This document shows positions 28,095 through 37,319 of a stretch of 64,000 nucleotides of DNA, one piece after another; within the stretch, counting starts at the first letter, position 1, and each line of letters begins with the position of its first letter. Both the position numbers and the translations under genes were made by a program. This DNA is from Rhizobium sp. Root482. Lineage in GTDB: Bacteria; Pseudomonadota; Alphaproteobacteria; Rhizobiales; Rhizobiaceae. The notes beneath the pieces were generated by a model that saw only the letters and a program-made list of their open reading frames with translations, did not search any database and was not told where the DNA came from. The DNA is taken from positions 434,861 through 498,860 of the forward strand of contig NZ_LMFA01000012.1 in assembly GCF_001426565.1 (NCBI RefSeq), given 5' to 3'.

Positions 28095-29396
28095 ATGATG
28101 AAAGTAGAGTGCACCCGGCTCCAATCCGGGTTGACGGTCGTCACCGAGAACATGCCGCATCTGGAAAGCGTGGCTCTCGGGGTCTGGATCAAGTCCGGCT
28201 CGCGCGACGAAACGAAGAACGAGCACGGGATTGCCCATCTGCTCGAACATATGGCGTTCAAGGGCACGGCACGACGCACCGCGCGCGATATCGCCGAGCA
28301 GATCGAGAATGTCGGCGGCGAGGTGAATGCCGCGACATCGACGGAAACCACCTCCTATTATGCCCGCATCCTCCAGGACGATGTTCCGCTGGCGGTCGAT
28401 ATCCTGGCCGATATCCTGACGGAATCCTCCTTCGACGAGGACGAACTGCAGCGGGAAAAACACGTCATCCTGCAGGAAATCGGCGCCGCCGACGACACGC
28501 CGGACGATGTGGTCTTCGACAAATTCGCGGAAACCGCCTTTGCCGACCAGCCTGTGGGGCGCCCGATCCTCGGCACGCCGGAAACCGTTCTCTCCTTCAC
28601 GCCCGACCAGATCCGCGCCTATCTCGGCCGCAACTATACGACCGACCGCATGTTCGTCGTCGGTGCCGGTGCGCTCGATCATGACCGCTTCGTGCGCCAG
28701 GTCGAGGAGCGTTTCGCGAGCCTGCCGCAAAAGCCGGCGGAATCCCCGATCGCGGAAGCCGCCCGCTATATCGGCGGCGAGGTGCGCGAGGACCGCGACC
28801 TGATGGATGCGCAGGTGCTGCTCGGCTTCGAGGGCAAGGCCTATCATGCCCGCGATTTCTACTGTTCGCAGATTCTCGCCAATATTCTCGGCGGCGGCAT
28901 GTCCTCGCGGCTGTTCCAGGAGGTGCGCGAGCATCGCGGCCTCTGTTATTCGGTCTATGCCTTCCATTGGGGCTTTTCCGATACCGGCATTTTCGGCGTG
29001 CATGCGGCGACCGGCGGGGAGAACCTGCCGCAACTGATGCCCGTCATCATCGAGGAACTGCGCAAGTCGTCGATGAATATCGAGCAGCAGGAAATCGACC
29101 GGGCCCGCGCCCAGATCCGCGCGCAATTGCTGATGGGCCAGGAAAGCCCTGCCGCCCGCGCCGGCCAGATCGCCCGGCAGATGATGCTCTACGGCCGCCC
29201 GATCCCCAACGAAGAACTGATGGAGCGCCTGTCCGGTATCACCGTCGAGCGCCTGACCGACCTTGCCGGCCGGCTGTTCTTCGACACGGTGCCGACGCTT
29301 TCCGCCATCGGCCCCTTGGAGAAACTGGCGCCGATCAACGACATATTGAGCGGACTGACGAGCGCCAACGCGACCCGCAAGGCCGCCGGCATGTGA
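28095..29396 (+). CDS. M16-family zinc peptidase (mitochondrial-processing-peptidase-like)
   Basis: A 433-residue metallopeptidase. The inverted zinc motif HLLEH (H-x-x-E-H) appears at GIAHLLEHMAFKGT near residue 55, with the downstream glutamate in EQIENVGGEVNAATSTETTSYYA. Two homologous lobes are visible, the second around LGGGMSSRLFQEVREHRGLCYSVYAF. Bacterial homologues resemble the mitochondrial processing peptidase beta subunit and are cytoplasmic or periplasmic; no signal peptide is seen here. Its place directly after thrC and before a RimJ-like gene matches many rhizobia. The peptide substrates are unknown. Confidence 0.94.
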   Translation: MMKVECTRLQSGLTVVTENMPHLESVALGVWIKSGSRDETKNEHGIAHLLEHMAFKGTARRTARDIAEQIENVGGEVNAATSTETTSYYARILQDDVPLAVDILADILTESSFDEDELQREKHVILQEIGAADDTPDDVVFDKFAETAFADQPVGRPILGTPETVLSFTPDQIRAYLGRNYTTDRMFVVGAGALDHDRFVRQVEERFASLPQKPAESPIAEAARYIGGEVREDRDLMDAQVLLGFEGKAYHARDFYCSQILANILGGGMSSRLFQEVREHRGLCYSVYAFHWGFSDTGIFGVHAATGGENLPQLMPVIIEELRKSSMNIEQQEIDRARAQIRAQLLMGQESPAARAGQIARQMMLYGRPIPNEELMERLSGITVERLTDLAGRLFFDTVPTLSAIGPLEKLAPINDILSGLTSANATRKAAGM

Positions 29397-29470
29397 TCCG
29401 GTCTCCTTTGCGCGCGCTCGGCCTTCTCCCTGAGGGCAGAGCCCCATCGGAGACGACGATTGCAGCGAAC

Positions 29471-29526
29471 GGGAAAAGAACGATCCCCCCTCTTGGGGGA
29501 AATGTCACGGAATGGCGGAGGGGGCT
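29471..29526. repeat. Damaged half copy of the palindromic element, copy E
   Basis: GGGAAAAGAACGATCCCCCC and the following bases to GGCGGAGGGGG match the right half of the element at 1138 with several substitutions. The left half is not recognisable. It lies between the M16 peptidase and the acetyltransferase gene. Confidence 0.6.
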
Positions 29527-29572
29527 GAGCCGCAGGGCGCTCGCTCCGTCGAAACAATGCGCGGAGGCTTGC

Positions 29573-30184
29573 ATGACACGATCGGTCTTTCGGTTTCTGT
29601 CAAGGCAGCCGGAGCCGGTCGAGATTGCCAGTGCGACGCACTTGCTGCGCCTGCCGAAAATGAGCGACTACCGGCAGTGGTACGCGCTGCGCAGCGAAAG
29701 CCGCGCCTTCCTCGAGCCCTGGGAGCCGGTCTGGCGTGCCGAGGACATGACCGAGAGCGCCTTTCGTACCCGCGTGGTGCGCAACGAGCAGGAATTTTCC
29801 TCCGGCCAGGCCGTTCCCCTGTTCATTCTCTCGCGCAATGACAACCAGCTGCTCGGCGGGCTGACGATCGGCTATATCCGGCGCGGCGCCTCCCAATGCT
29901 GCATGATCGGATACTGGATGGGCGAGCGTTTTGCCGGCAAGGGCCATATGGCCGAGGCCGTCAAGCTCGTTGTTCCCTATATCTTTTCGAGCCTTCAGTT
30001 GCACCGTATCGAAGCAGCCTGTATTCCCGGGAACCACAGAAGCATCCGGCTCCTTGAAAAGGCCGGGTTTCAACGCGAAGGCTATTTGCGGAAATATCTG
30101 AAAATCAATGGAGAATGGCAGGATCACCTGATGTTCTCCCTGCTTCCGCAAGACAGCTTTCCAACGAAGAATTCGAGCGACTGA
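29573..30184 (+). CDS. GNAT N-acetyltransferase, RimJ-like
   Basis: A 203-residue acetyltransferase of the RimJ/RimL type, which acetylate N-termini of ribosomal proteins or other amines. Family patterns are LPKMSDYRQWYALRSESRAFLEPWEP, the acetyl-CoA-binding ERFAGKGHMAEAVKLVVPYIF and the closing NHRSIRLLEKAGFQREGYLRKYLKING. GGAGG before ATG 29573 is a strong ribosome site. The stop codon shares a base with the start of the next gene (TGATG), so translation of the cyclic-di-GMP protein is probably coupled to it. Confidence 0.92.
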   Translation: MTRSVFRFLSRQPEPVEIASATHLLRLPKMSDYRQWYALRSESRAFLEPWEPVWRAEDMTESAFRTRVVRNEQEFSSGQAVPLFILSRNDNQLLGGLTIGYIRRGASQCCMIGYWMGERFAGKGHMAEAVKLVVPYIFSSLQLHRIEAACIPGNHRSIRLLEKAGFQREGYLRKYLKINGEWQDHLMFSLLPQDSFPTKNSSD

Positions 30185-33096
30185 TGTATTTGAATCGCCT
30201 GCCGTTTCGCCTGCCCGTTCAAAGGCTCCTGGTGCTCTTCTGCGCCGTGACGGCGATGATCGGCTTTCTGGGCGGCGGCACGGCGATGGCGACGGAGCCG
30301 GTCAAGATTTCCCGGGAGGACACCGCGCTCGACCTGACGGCGACGACGGAGATCTATACCGGGCGCGGCGAGGCGTTCCAGGTGTCGACGGCGCCCGGCA
30401 CCGACGGCATCGTCCGGCGCATCGAAGTGCGCTCCAGCACCGAGAACCACCAGGGCGACTGGGCGGTGTTCGCGCTCGCCAATGTCTCGGAAGAACAGCT
30501 CGATCGCGTCATCGTCGCGCCGCATTTCCGGCTGGTGAATTCAAAACTGTTCTGGCCGGATCTCGGCTCGCAGCGTATCCTGTCGATCACGCCATCGGAA
30601 GGCTTTGCGCTCGACAGGCAGCCGAGCGACGAGGCCGACGTCTTCCGCATCACGCTCAACCCCGGCTCCGTCATCACCTTCGTGGCCGAACTGGCGGGGC
30701 CGGACCTGCCGCAGATCTATCTCTGGCAACCGGACGCCTACAAGGACACGGTCAACGCATTCACGCTCTATCGCGGCATCGTGCTTGGCATTGCCGGGCT
30801 GCTGGCGGTGTTCCTCACCATCCTCTTCGTCGTCAAGGGCACGTCGATGCTGCCGGCGACGGCGGCGCTCGCCTGGGCGGTGCTTGCCTATATCTGCGTC
30901 GATTTCGGCTTCCTGTCGAAGCTGATCTCGATCACCGCCGGCGACGAGCGCATATGGCGGGCGGGAACGGAAGTCTTCCTGGCCGCAGGGCTGGTGGTCT
31001 TCCTCTTCACCTACCTCAACCTCAACCGCTGGCACCAGCATCTTTCCTATGCGACGCTCGCCTGGATTCTCGGGCTCGGACTGCTGTTCGGCGTCGCCAT
31101 CTACGACCCGGCGATCGCCTCGGGCATTGCGCGCCTGTCCTTTGCGCTGACGGGAACGGCCGGCATCGTGCTCATCGCCTATCTCGGCTTCAAGAGCTAT
31201 GATCGGGCGATCCTGCTCGTGCCCGCCTGGCTGCTGATCCTCGTCTGGCTGTTCGGGGCCTGGCTGACCGTGACCGGGCAGTTGGCCAACGACATCGTCC
31301 AGCCGGCGCTCGGCGGCGGTCTGGTGCTGATCGTGCTCCTGATCGGCTTCACGGTGATGCAGCACGCCTTTGCCGGCGGCGCCTATAGCCAGGGCCTGTT
31401 TTCCGACCTCGAGCGCCAGTCGCTGGCCCTGACGGGTGCCGGCGATACGGTCTGGGACTGGGACGTGGCGCGCGACCGTGTGGTGACCATTCCCGATATT
31501 TCCGCGCAGCTCGGCCTTTCGCCCGGCACCATGCACGGCCCGGCGCGCAACTGGCTGCCGCGCCTGCATCCGGACGACCGAGACCGTTTTCGCGCGACGC
31601 TCGACGTGCTTTTGGAGCACCGCAAGGGCCGCCTCAACCACGAATTCCGCGTCCGCGCCGAGGATGGCCATTATCACTGGCTGTCGATCCGCGCCCGGCC
31701 GGTTCTTGGCGCTAATGGCGAAATCATCCGCTGCGTCGGCACCATCAGCGACATTACCGAGCAGAAGAACTCGATCGACCGGCTGTTGCACAATGCGCTC
31801 AACGACAACCTCACCGGCCTTCCCAACCGGCAGATCTTCCTCGACCGGCTGCAATCCATTCTGTCGCTGGCGCCGGGTGCCAGCGCCGTTCGCCCCACCG
31901 TCATCACCGTCGATATCGATCGCTACAAGCAAGTGAACGAGGCACTGGGCATCGCCGCCGGCGACAATATCCTGATCGCGCTGACGAGGCGCCTGCGGCG
32001 GCTCTTAAAACCGCAGGACACGCTCGCCCGTCTCGGCGGCGACGAATTCGGCCTGATCCTGATGTCGGAGCGCGATCCCGCCAAGGTCGCTGATTTCGCC
32101 GACGCAGTCTCCAAGGCGATCATGGTGCCGCTCAATTTCGGCAACAAGGAAATCAACCTGACCGCCTCGATCGGGCTTGTCTCCTGGGTCGACCAGCAGG
32201 AAAACGCCGCCGGGCTGCTCGACGATGCCGAGCTGGCGATGTTCCGCGCCAAGAAGGCCGGCGGCAACCGGGTGGAACCGTTCCGACCCGCCTTCCGCGC
32301 CTCCGGCACCGACCGGCTGCAGCTGGAAAACGACCTGCGCCGCGCCATCGAGCGAAAGGAACTGAGCCTCGTCTACCAGCCGATCGTGCGGCTTGCCGAT
32401 GCCGAGATCGCCGGTTTCGAGGCGCTGATGCGCTGGGAGCACCCGAAGCGCGGCAGCATTTCGCCGACCGAATTCATTCCCATTGCCGAAGGCTCGGACC
32501 TGATCAACCAGCTCGGCATGTTCGCCTTCGAAAGGGCGACCAGCGATCTTGTGGAATGGCAGATCCAGACCGGCGAACTGCCGATCTTCGTTTCCGTCAA
32601 CCTGTCGAGCGCGCAATTGCTCAACAATGACCTCTATGACGATGTTCGGGCGGTGCTCAACAAGAACCGCTGCGACGCGCACAAGGTCAAGGTGGAACTG
32701 ACCGAATCGGTGGTGATGGAAAATCCGGAACAGGCGCGGCTGGTGCTGCAGAAGCTGAAGGATGCAGGCCTCAAGCTGGCGCTGGACGATTTCGGCACCG
32801 GCCATTCCTCGCTCGCCTATCTCACCCGCTTCCCCTTCGACACGATCAAGATCGACAAGGCGCTGGTTAAGGATCCGAGCGACAAGCGCGCGATCCTGCT
32901 GCGCTCGGTGATCACCATGGCACGCGACCTGGAGATGCAAGTGGTGGCCGAGGGCATCGAATCCGAGGAGGACGCCATCCAGCTTTCGCAAATGGGCTGC
33001 GACTTCGGCCAGAGCTTCCTCTTCGGCCCGCCGATCGGCTCGGAATCCATCCAGCGGCTGCTGAAGGAGCGCTTTCCACTGATGAAAAGGGCTTAG
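30184..33096 (+). CDS. Membrane GGDEF-EAL protein with periplasmic sensor
   Basis: A 970-residue protein controlling cyclic-di-GMP. After a signal-like segment comes an extracytoplasmic beta domain (residues ~40-200). Seven or so membrane helices follow (~205-420), reminiscent of 7TMR-DISM receptors. Next are a PAS domain (ending GTISDITEQKNSI), a GGDEF domain with GGDEF intact but the inhibitory site reading KPQD instead of RxxD, and an EAL domain. The EAL domain has EALMRW, ELTESVVMEN, DDFGTGHSSL, KIDKALVKD and AEGIESEED, so phosphodiesterase activity is expected. ATG 30184 overlaps the preceding stop codon. Confidence 0.93.
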   Translation: MYLNRLPFRLPVQRLLVLFCAVTAMIGFLGGGTAMATEPVKISREDTALDLTATTEIYTGRGEAFQVSTAPGTDGIVRRIEVRSSTENHQGDWAVFALANVSEEQLDRVIVAPHFRLVNSKLFWPDLGSQRILSITPSEGFALDRQPSDEADVFRITLNPGSVITFVAELAGPDLPQIYLWQPDAYKDTVNAFTLYRGIVLGIAGLLAVFLTILFVVKGTSMLPATAALAWAVLAYICVDFGFLSKLISITAGDERIWRAGTEVFLAAGLVVFLFTYLNLNRWHQHLSYATLAWILGLGLLFGVAIYDPAIASGIARLSFALTGTAGIVLIAYLGFKSYDRAILLVPAWLLILVWLFGAWLTVTGQLANDIVQPALGGGLVLIVLLIGFTVMQHAFAGGAYSQGLFSDLERQSLALTGAGDTVWDWDVARDRVVTIPDISAQLGLSPGTMHGPARNWLPRLHPDDRDRFRATLDVLLEHRKGRLNHEFRVRAEDGHYHWLSIRARPVLGANGEIIRCVGTISDITEQKNSIDRLLHNALNDNLTGLPNRQIFLDRLQSILSLAPGASAVRPTVITVDIDRYKQVNEALGIAAGDNILIALTRRLRRLLKPQDTLARLGGDEFGLILMSERDPAKVADFADAVSKAIMVPLNFGNKEINLTASIGLVSWVDQQENAAGLLDDAELAMFRAKKAGGNRVEPFRPAFRASGTDRLQLENDLRRAIERKELSLVYQPIVRLADAEIAGFEALMRWEHPKRGSISPTEFIPIAEGSDLINQLGMFAFERATSDLVEWQIQTGELPIFVSVNLSSAQLLNNDLYDDVRAVLNKNRCDAHKVKVELTESVVMENPEQARLVLQKLKDAGLKLALDDFGTGHSSLAYLTRFPFDTIKIDKALVKDPSDKRAILLRSVITMARDLEMQVVAEGIESEEDAIQLSQMGCDFGQSFLFGPPIGSESIQRLLKERFPLMKRA

Positions 33097-33109
33097 GTTA
33101 TGTGGCCCG

Positions 33110-33508
33110 ATGATATCATATAAACCGATATTTATTGATCCCGCGTTTGAATGCAGCCGTTCGGATATGGTCGATTTGGTGTGGAAGAAGGGTAGGCTCG
33201 ATGCCTATTTTCTTGTCCCGGACGATGCCCACCGCCTGCGAGTGAGCTTTGACCAAACGGAAACATTTCGCGTGATGGACGAGATGCCGTTGAGTACGGA
33301 GGAGCCGCATTTTGACGATGAAGGGCTTATATCGGACCATTTTTCGTACACGGTTGAAAATACCGCTTTTTGGAACATGCAATCGGAAGCTTTCATAGCG
33401 TGCAAGCCAAGGATGAAGCACTACCGCTTCATAACAGGCCGGACATGCCTGGACGTCCTGTCCGATCACGAGCCATTATTCAAAATGGTGGCTATTGAGT
33501 CTCCGTAG
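33110..33508 (+). CDS. Orphan hypothetical protein, AT-richer
   Basis: A 132-residue soluble protein I do not recognise. It starts ISYKPIFIDPAFECSRSDMVDLVWKKGRLDAYFLV and is rich in aromatic and acidic residues, without signal or membrane segment. Its DNA is visibly richer in A and T than the genes around it, which suggests recent acquisition. It lies 13 bp after the GGDEF-EAL gene and converges on the zinc peptidase gene. Small acidic orphans of this kind are sometimes immunity or antitoxin proteins, but there is no toxin beside it, so no function is proposed. Confidence 0.65.
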   Translation: MISYKPIFIDPAFECSRSDMVDLVWKKGRLDAYFLVPDDAHRLRVSFDQTETFRVMDEMPLSTEEPHFDDEGLISDHFSYTVENTAFWNMQSEAFIACKPRMKHYRFITGRTCLDVLSDHEPLFKMVAIESP

Positions 33509-33520
33509 ACTTGCCAACTA

Positions 33521-34585
33521 TCATCCATTCCCTCCCCGCCTTATCAACCCGTTGACGAACTCCAGTTTCCGGATCACCGGAGGTGGCAGGACGAAGGGGT
33601 AGCTGTCGCGCTGGCCCATCGAGCGTTGGACGGCGTTGAGCGCGACGCTGAGCGGCACCCAGGCATCCACGAGCATCTGGGCATTGTCGGCGCGATAGGG
33701 ATCGACATCGATCTCCACCGCCATCTCGTGGTGATGGCGCGGATCGGTGGACAGGCCGAAGGACCGGGCTGTGTCGAGCGTATCGACGATATGTGAGAAA
33801 TGGGCCCAGCATTCGGCAAAATCCTCCGAAGGGTGGCTGCTGGCATAGACGCTGATATAGTTTTCCTGCCAGCCGGGTGGCGGCCCCTGCTGGTAATTGC
33901 GCTGCAGCGCTTCGTTGTAATCGGCTCTTTCATCGCCGAACAGCGCGCGCGCCGCGTTCAACGTCTCGTCGTCGCGCACGAGCTGGCTCCAATAGAAGTG
34001 GCCGATCTCGTGGCGGAAATGGCCAAGCAGGGTGCGGTAGGGCTCGTTCATCGACACGCGCACGCTTTCGCGTGTCGCATCATTGGCCTCGGCGGCACGC
34101 AGGCTGATCAGCCCGTCCTGATGGCCGGTCATGGCTGGCACGAGATTGCCGTTGGCATCGACCTCGTCGGCCAGAAAATCGAAGACCAGCCCGCCTTGCG
34201 GATCGACGTCGCGGCCCGGTCGCGGCAGGTTCCAGCGCAGCAGCGAGTAGAACAGGTGCCGCTGCGCCTGGCCGATCTTCTGCCAGCGCGACAAGCCCTC
34301 GGGATCGGTGACCGGCACGATCCGGTTATGGCGGCAGGCCTGGCAATAGGGATGATCGTCATCAGACGAGACCAGCCAGTTGCAGACATCGGTCAGTGCA
34401 TTGGCACAGAAGCGTACAGTGGTCTTCGGGTCGGAGACGAGCGCCCAGAGATCCCCGCCAGCCGGAGCGAGTGCTTCCATTGCCATGGTCTTAGGCAGGA
34501 AGCCGAGCAGCGATCCGCAATTGACGCAGTTGCGATTGTCGAAATGAATGCGATTGCCGCAATGGGCGCACGAATAAAGCTTCAT
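33521..34585 (-). CDS. Putative zinc-binding metallopeptidase (Peptidase_Mx type)
   Basis: A 354-residue cytoplasmic protein. The N-terminus is a zinc ribbon, MKLYSCAHCGNRIHFDNRNC followed by VNCGSLLGF, and a second pair CQACRHNR occurs near residue 98. The core contains HEIGHFYW (HExxH), preceded by RTLLGHFR, which suggests a zinc metallopeptidase fold as in the family annotated putative zinc-binding metallo-peptidase. A third ligand may lie in HPSEDFAECWAHF. Substrates are unknown. ATG 34585 is chosen to begin exactly at the zinc ribbon; the longer frame upstream has no similarity. Confidence 0.87.
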   Translation of the reverse strand: MKLYSCAHCGNRIHFDNRNCVNCGSLLGFLPKTMAMEALAPAGGDLWALVSDPKTTVRFCANALTDVCNWLVSSDDDHPYCQACRHNRIVPVTDPEGLSRWQKIGQAQRHLFYSLLRWNLPRPGRDVDPQGGLVFDFLADEVDANGNLVPAMTGHQDGLISLRAAEANDATRESVRVSMNEPYRTLLGHFRHEIGHFYWSQLVRDDETLNAARALFGDERADYNEALQRNYQQGPPPGWQENYISVYASSHPSEDFAECWAHFSHIVDTLDTARSFGLSTDPRHHHEMAVEIDVDPYRADNAQMLVDAWVPLSVALNAVQRSMGQRDSYPFVLPPPVIRKLEFVNGLIRRGGNG

Positions 34586-34780
34586 GAAATTCTCGCCTGA
34601 TGATTCCGCCGAGCGGCTGCATGAAAATACAAGCTGGACCGGCGCGACAGAAAAATGCCCGCCGGCACAAGGCACAGCGGGCATCGGCGCTAGTATCTTC
34701 CATCCAGTTGAACCCGTCAGGACAGTCGATCTGCGCACGCTTTAGCCACGACCGGCGTCTTGCCGGCGCGGCAAGCCGGA

Positions 34781-34972
34781 TTAAAGCCGATCGACGGCGC
34801 CCTTTACGGCATCCTTGGCATCGCCGGTGGCCTTCTGCACCTTGCCCTTGACTTCCTGGCCCTTGCCTTCGGCCTGCAGTCTCTCATTGTCGGTGGCTGA
34901 GCCTGCAGCCTGCTTGGCCTTGCCGGCCATCTGGTTGGCGACGCCGGAAATCTTGTCGGAAGTGCTACCCAT
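34781..34972 (-). CDS. CsbD-family stress protein
   Basis: A 63-residue hydrophilic protein with the CsbD pattern: [20 protein letters not shown], then [38 protein letters not shown]. CsbD-like proteins are small, helical and often induced by general stress; no biochemical role is agreed. AGGAGACCGAA immediately upstream on the minus strand supports the start. A monocistronic unit is likely, with about 195 bp separating it from the zinc peptidase gene downstream. Confidence 0.95.
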   Translation of the reverse strand: MGSTSDKISGVANQMAGKAKQAAGSATDNERLQAEGKGQEVKGKVQKATGDAKDAVKGAVDRL

Positions 34973-35090
34973 TTCGGTCTCCTAGAAAGGTGGTAGACAT
35001 GGTAAACTGTTCATGTCCTTGCCACCGGAAAACGGCGGGCAGTTCAAATTGTTCCGTTGAAAAGAAAGGGTCGTCGCGGAATTTAACCGG

Positions 35091-35693
35091 TCAGGCGTGG
35101 CCGGCATCGACGGACAGCATGGCGGGCGCAACGCCCATCAATGCGAGCGCGCGATCATATTTATCGCCGAGACCGCGGTCGAAGATCAGCTCTTCGTTTG
35201 CCGGGCAGTTCAGCCAGCCATTGCTGGCGATTTCGCTCTCGAGCTGCCCTGCCCCCCAGCCGGCGTAGCCGAGCATCATCATCGCCTTTTCCGGCCCCTC
35301 GCCGCGCGAAATGGCGCGCACGATGTCAAGCGTCGCCGTCAGGCAGATATCGTCGCTGACCGGTATGCTGGATTCGCTTAGATAGTCGTCGGAATGGAGA
35401 ACGAAGCCGCGACCGGTCTCGACCGGGCCGCCGGTCTGGATCTGGAAATCGCGGGTCACACCCGGCAGCCGGATCGCCTGAGCCTGGTCGATGATCTGCA
35501 GATGCAGCAGCACATCCGGGAAGGTGAGTTGCTGGGGGCGATTGAGCACGAAGCCCATGGCGCCATCCTGCGAATGGGCGCAGACGAAGATCACAGTGCG
35601 GGCAAAATTGCTGTCGAACATGCCCGGCATGGCGATCAGGAACTGGCCGTCGAGCACGCCGCGTTCACGTTTCTTCTGGAAATCTGCCATCAT
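35091..35693 (-). CDS. YqgE/AlgH family protein
   Basis: A 200-residue UPF0301/DUF179 protein. The typical motifs are [40 protein letters not shown], the central [20 protein letters not shown], and [23 protein letters not shown] near the end. The family is widespread and its role is unclear; AlgH was linked to alginate regulation in Pseudomonas. Two adjacent ATG codons (35693 and 35690) can start it. It is divergent from the DsbD-like gene, with about 165 bp between start codons. Confidence 0.95.
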   Translation of the reverse strand: MMADFQKKRERGVLDGQFLIAMPGMFDSNFARTVIFVCAHSQDGAMGFVLNRPQQLTFPDVLLHLQIIDQAQAIRLPGVTRDFQIQTGGPVETGRGFVLHSDDYLSESSIPVSDDICLTATLDIVRAISRGEGPEKAMMMLGYAGWGAGQLESEIASNGWLNCPANEELIFDRGLGDKYDRALALMGVAPAMLSVDAGHA

Positions 35694-35858
35694 GGTCTTA
35701 GCCTATCAATTCGGGGTCAAATGAAAAGCGTTGCCACATCGCCGCCTTGACCGGCAAACCCCGCCGGCCTCGCCTGCCGCCGCCATCAAGCAAAAATGAT
35801 CTTGAGGTGAAGGCAGGCGCCTTTCAAACATGCCGCGAAACCGCTAAGCCTCTGCGCC

Positions 35859-36704
35859 ATGAAAACTCGTCGTCCTGTAAAGAATGTGACGCATTTGGCA
35901 GCGCTGGCAAGCCTTGCTGCATATTTTTTTATCATGCCCGGTGCCGAGGCCGCCCAGAGCGAATGGCTGCGTTCGGAAGGCGGCGATGTCCGGATCGTTG
36001 CCGACAGCGCCGGAGACGATGGAACGATCCCCGCCATTCTCGACATCAGGCTGAAGCCGGGCTGGAAAACCTATTGGCTGGAACCGGGCGCCAGCGGTAT
36101 TACCCCGCAGGTGACGGTGGATGCGGGGGCCGGCATTTCGCTTTCAGGCCTGCGCTTTCCACCACCCCGGACATTCGACGACGGCGTGGTGCGCTATACG
36201 GGCTACGACCAATCCGTGGCCTTCCCTCTGGCTTTGAAACGCGAGAAACCGGGCGACCTCATGCTTGAGGCATCGGTCTTTCTCGGCATCTGCAAGGATA
36301 TCTGCATTCCGGTCCAGGGCAAGCTGACACTGGCCTTGCCGCAGAACGGCGTGGAGAACCCGCTAGATGGGGCGAGGATAAAGGCCGCCATCGCCGCCCT
36401 GCCGGAAAAGCCGTCCGACGACTTCAAGCTGGCGTCCGCCTCTTTCGATCCCGCAGCGAAGCGCCTGCGCGTCGCGCTTACCGTGCCTGCGAATGCCGGC
36501 GGAGCGACGCCGGACCTGTTCCTTGCCGGTCCGCCCGGCTATGGTTTCGGCAAGCCGGAAAAGATCACCAATGTCGATGGCCAGGTGACGGCCGAGGTGC
36601 CGGTGCGCGTCTCGTCCAAGGGCGGCGCCTTGAAGAGCGGTGCGGTGCTTCTTCTGGCCCGTATAGGCGGGCGCAGCATGGAAACCCCGCTTGCCTTTGA
36701 CTGA
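35859..36704 (+). CDS. DsbD N-terminal-domain-like periplasmic protein
   Basis: A 281-residue exported protein with the signal HLAALASLAAYFFIMPGAEA. The mature part matches the immunoglobulin-like N-terminal domain of DsbD (DsbD-alpha): LDIRLKPGWKTYWLEPGASGI, PPPRTFDDGVVRYTGYDQSVAFPL and ASVFLGICKDICIPVQGKLT. The CKDIC pair is the thiol-disulfide centre that passes electrons in DsbD. The membrane and thioredoxin domains of full DsbD are absent, so this is a stand-alone module that may work with a separate CcdA/ScsB-type partner. The peroxiredoxin gene starts about 100 bp later. Confidence 0.88.
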   Translation: MKTRRPVKNVTHLAALASLAAYFFIMPGAEAAQSEWLRSEGGDVRIVADSAGDDGTIPAILDIRLKPGWKTYWLEPGASGITPQVTVDAGAGISLSGLRFPPPRTFDDGVVRYTGYDQSVAFPLALKREKPGDLMLEASVFLGICKDICIPVQGKLTLALPQNGVENPLDGARIKAAIAALPEKPSDDFKLASASFDPAAKRLRVALTVPANAGGATPDLFLAGPPGYGFGKPEKITNVDGQVTAEVPVRVSSKGGALKSGAVLLLARIGGRSMETPLAFD

Positions 36705-36806
36705 GGCAAAACTATATTCCCATCAGTCCCGGCAGAGCCTTGCGCTGCCGCCTTCCCGAAAATCAGGGCTAAAAGCCCGTGGCCAGAAGCCCAAGGAGAG
36801 AACCCC

Positions 36807-37292
36807 GTGACCATTTCCGTCGGAGACAAGCTGCCTGCCGCGACCTTCAAGGAAAAGACCGCCGACGGCCCGGTCGAAATCACCACCGAACAGCTGTTTT
36901 CGGGCAAGAAGGTCGTTCTCTTCGCCGTTCCCGGCGCCTTCACGCCGACCTGTTCGCTCAACCACCTGCCGGGCTACCTTGAAAACCGCGATGCCATCCT
37001 TGCGCGCGGCATCGACGATATCGCCGTGGTCGCCGTCAACGACCTGCATGTGATGGGTGCCTGGGCGACCGCATCCGGTGGCATGGGCAAGATCCATTTC
37101 CTGTCGGACTGGAACGCCGCCTTCACCAAGGCACTCGGCATGGACATCGACCTATCCGCCGGCACGCTTGGCCTGCGCTCGAAGCGCTATTCGATGCTGG
37201 TCGAGGACGGCGTGGTGAAAAGCCTCAATGTCGAGGAAAGCCCGGGACAGGCGACCGTTTCAGGCGCCGCCGCCATGCTGGAGCAGATCTAA
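36807..37292 (+). CDS. Peroxiredoxin (Prx5-type)
   Basis: A 161-residue thiol peroxidase that reduces organic or hydrogen peroxide. The peroxidatic cysteine is in PGAFTPTCSLNHLPGYLEN near residue 50. Other typical parts are VVAVNDLHVMGAWAT, FLSDWNAAFTKALGMDIDLS and LGLRSKRYSMLVEDGVVKSL. Length and motifs match the atypical Prx5/type II group, whose members often use glutaredoxin as reductant. The GTG start is supported by AAGGAGAG. It follows a DsbD-alpha-like gene, consistent with a thiol redox theme, but co-function is not shown. Confidence 0.95.
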   Translation: MTISVGDKLPAATFKEKTADGPVEITTEQLFSGKKVVLFAVPGAFTPTCSLNHLPGYLENRDAILARGIDDIAVVAVNDLHVMGAWATASGGMGKIHFLSDWNAAFTKALGMDIDLSAGTLGLRSKRYSMLVEDGVVKSLNVEESPGQATVSGAAAMLEQI

Positions 37293-37319
37293 ACCCGTGA
37301 CTGGATAGGCTCAAGCGAG

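Noticed and set aside
26661-29447. A 928-codon open frame on the minus strand opposite thrC and the M16 peptidase
   Set aside because: It mirrors the plus-strand genes codon for codon, has no family resemblance, and long antisense frames are expected in GC-rich genes with strong third-base bias.
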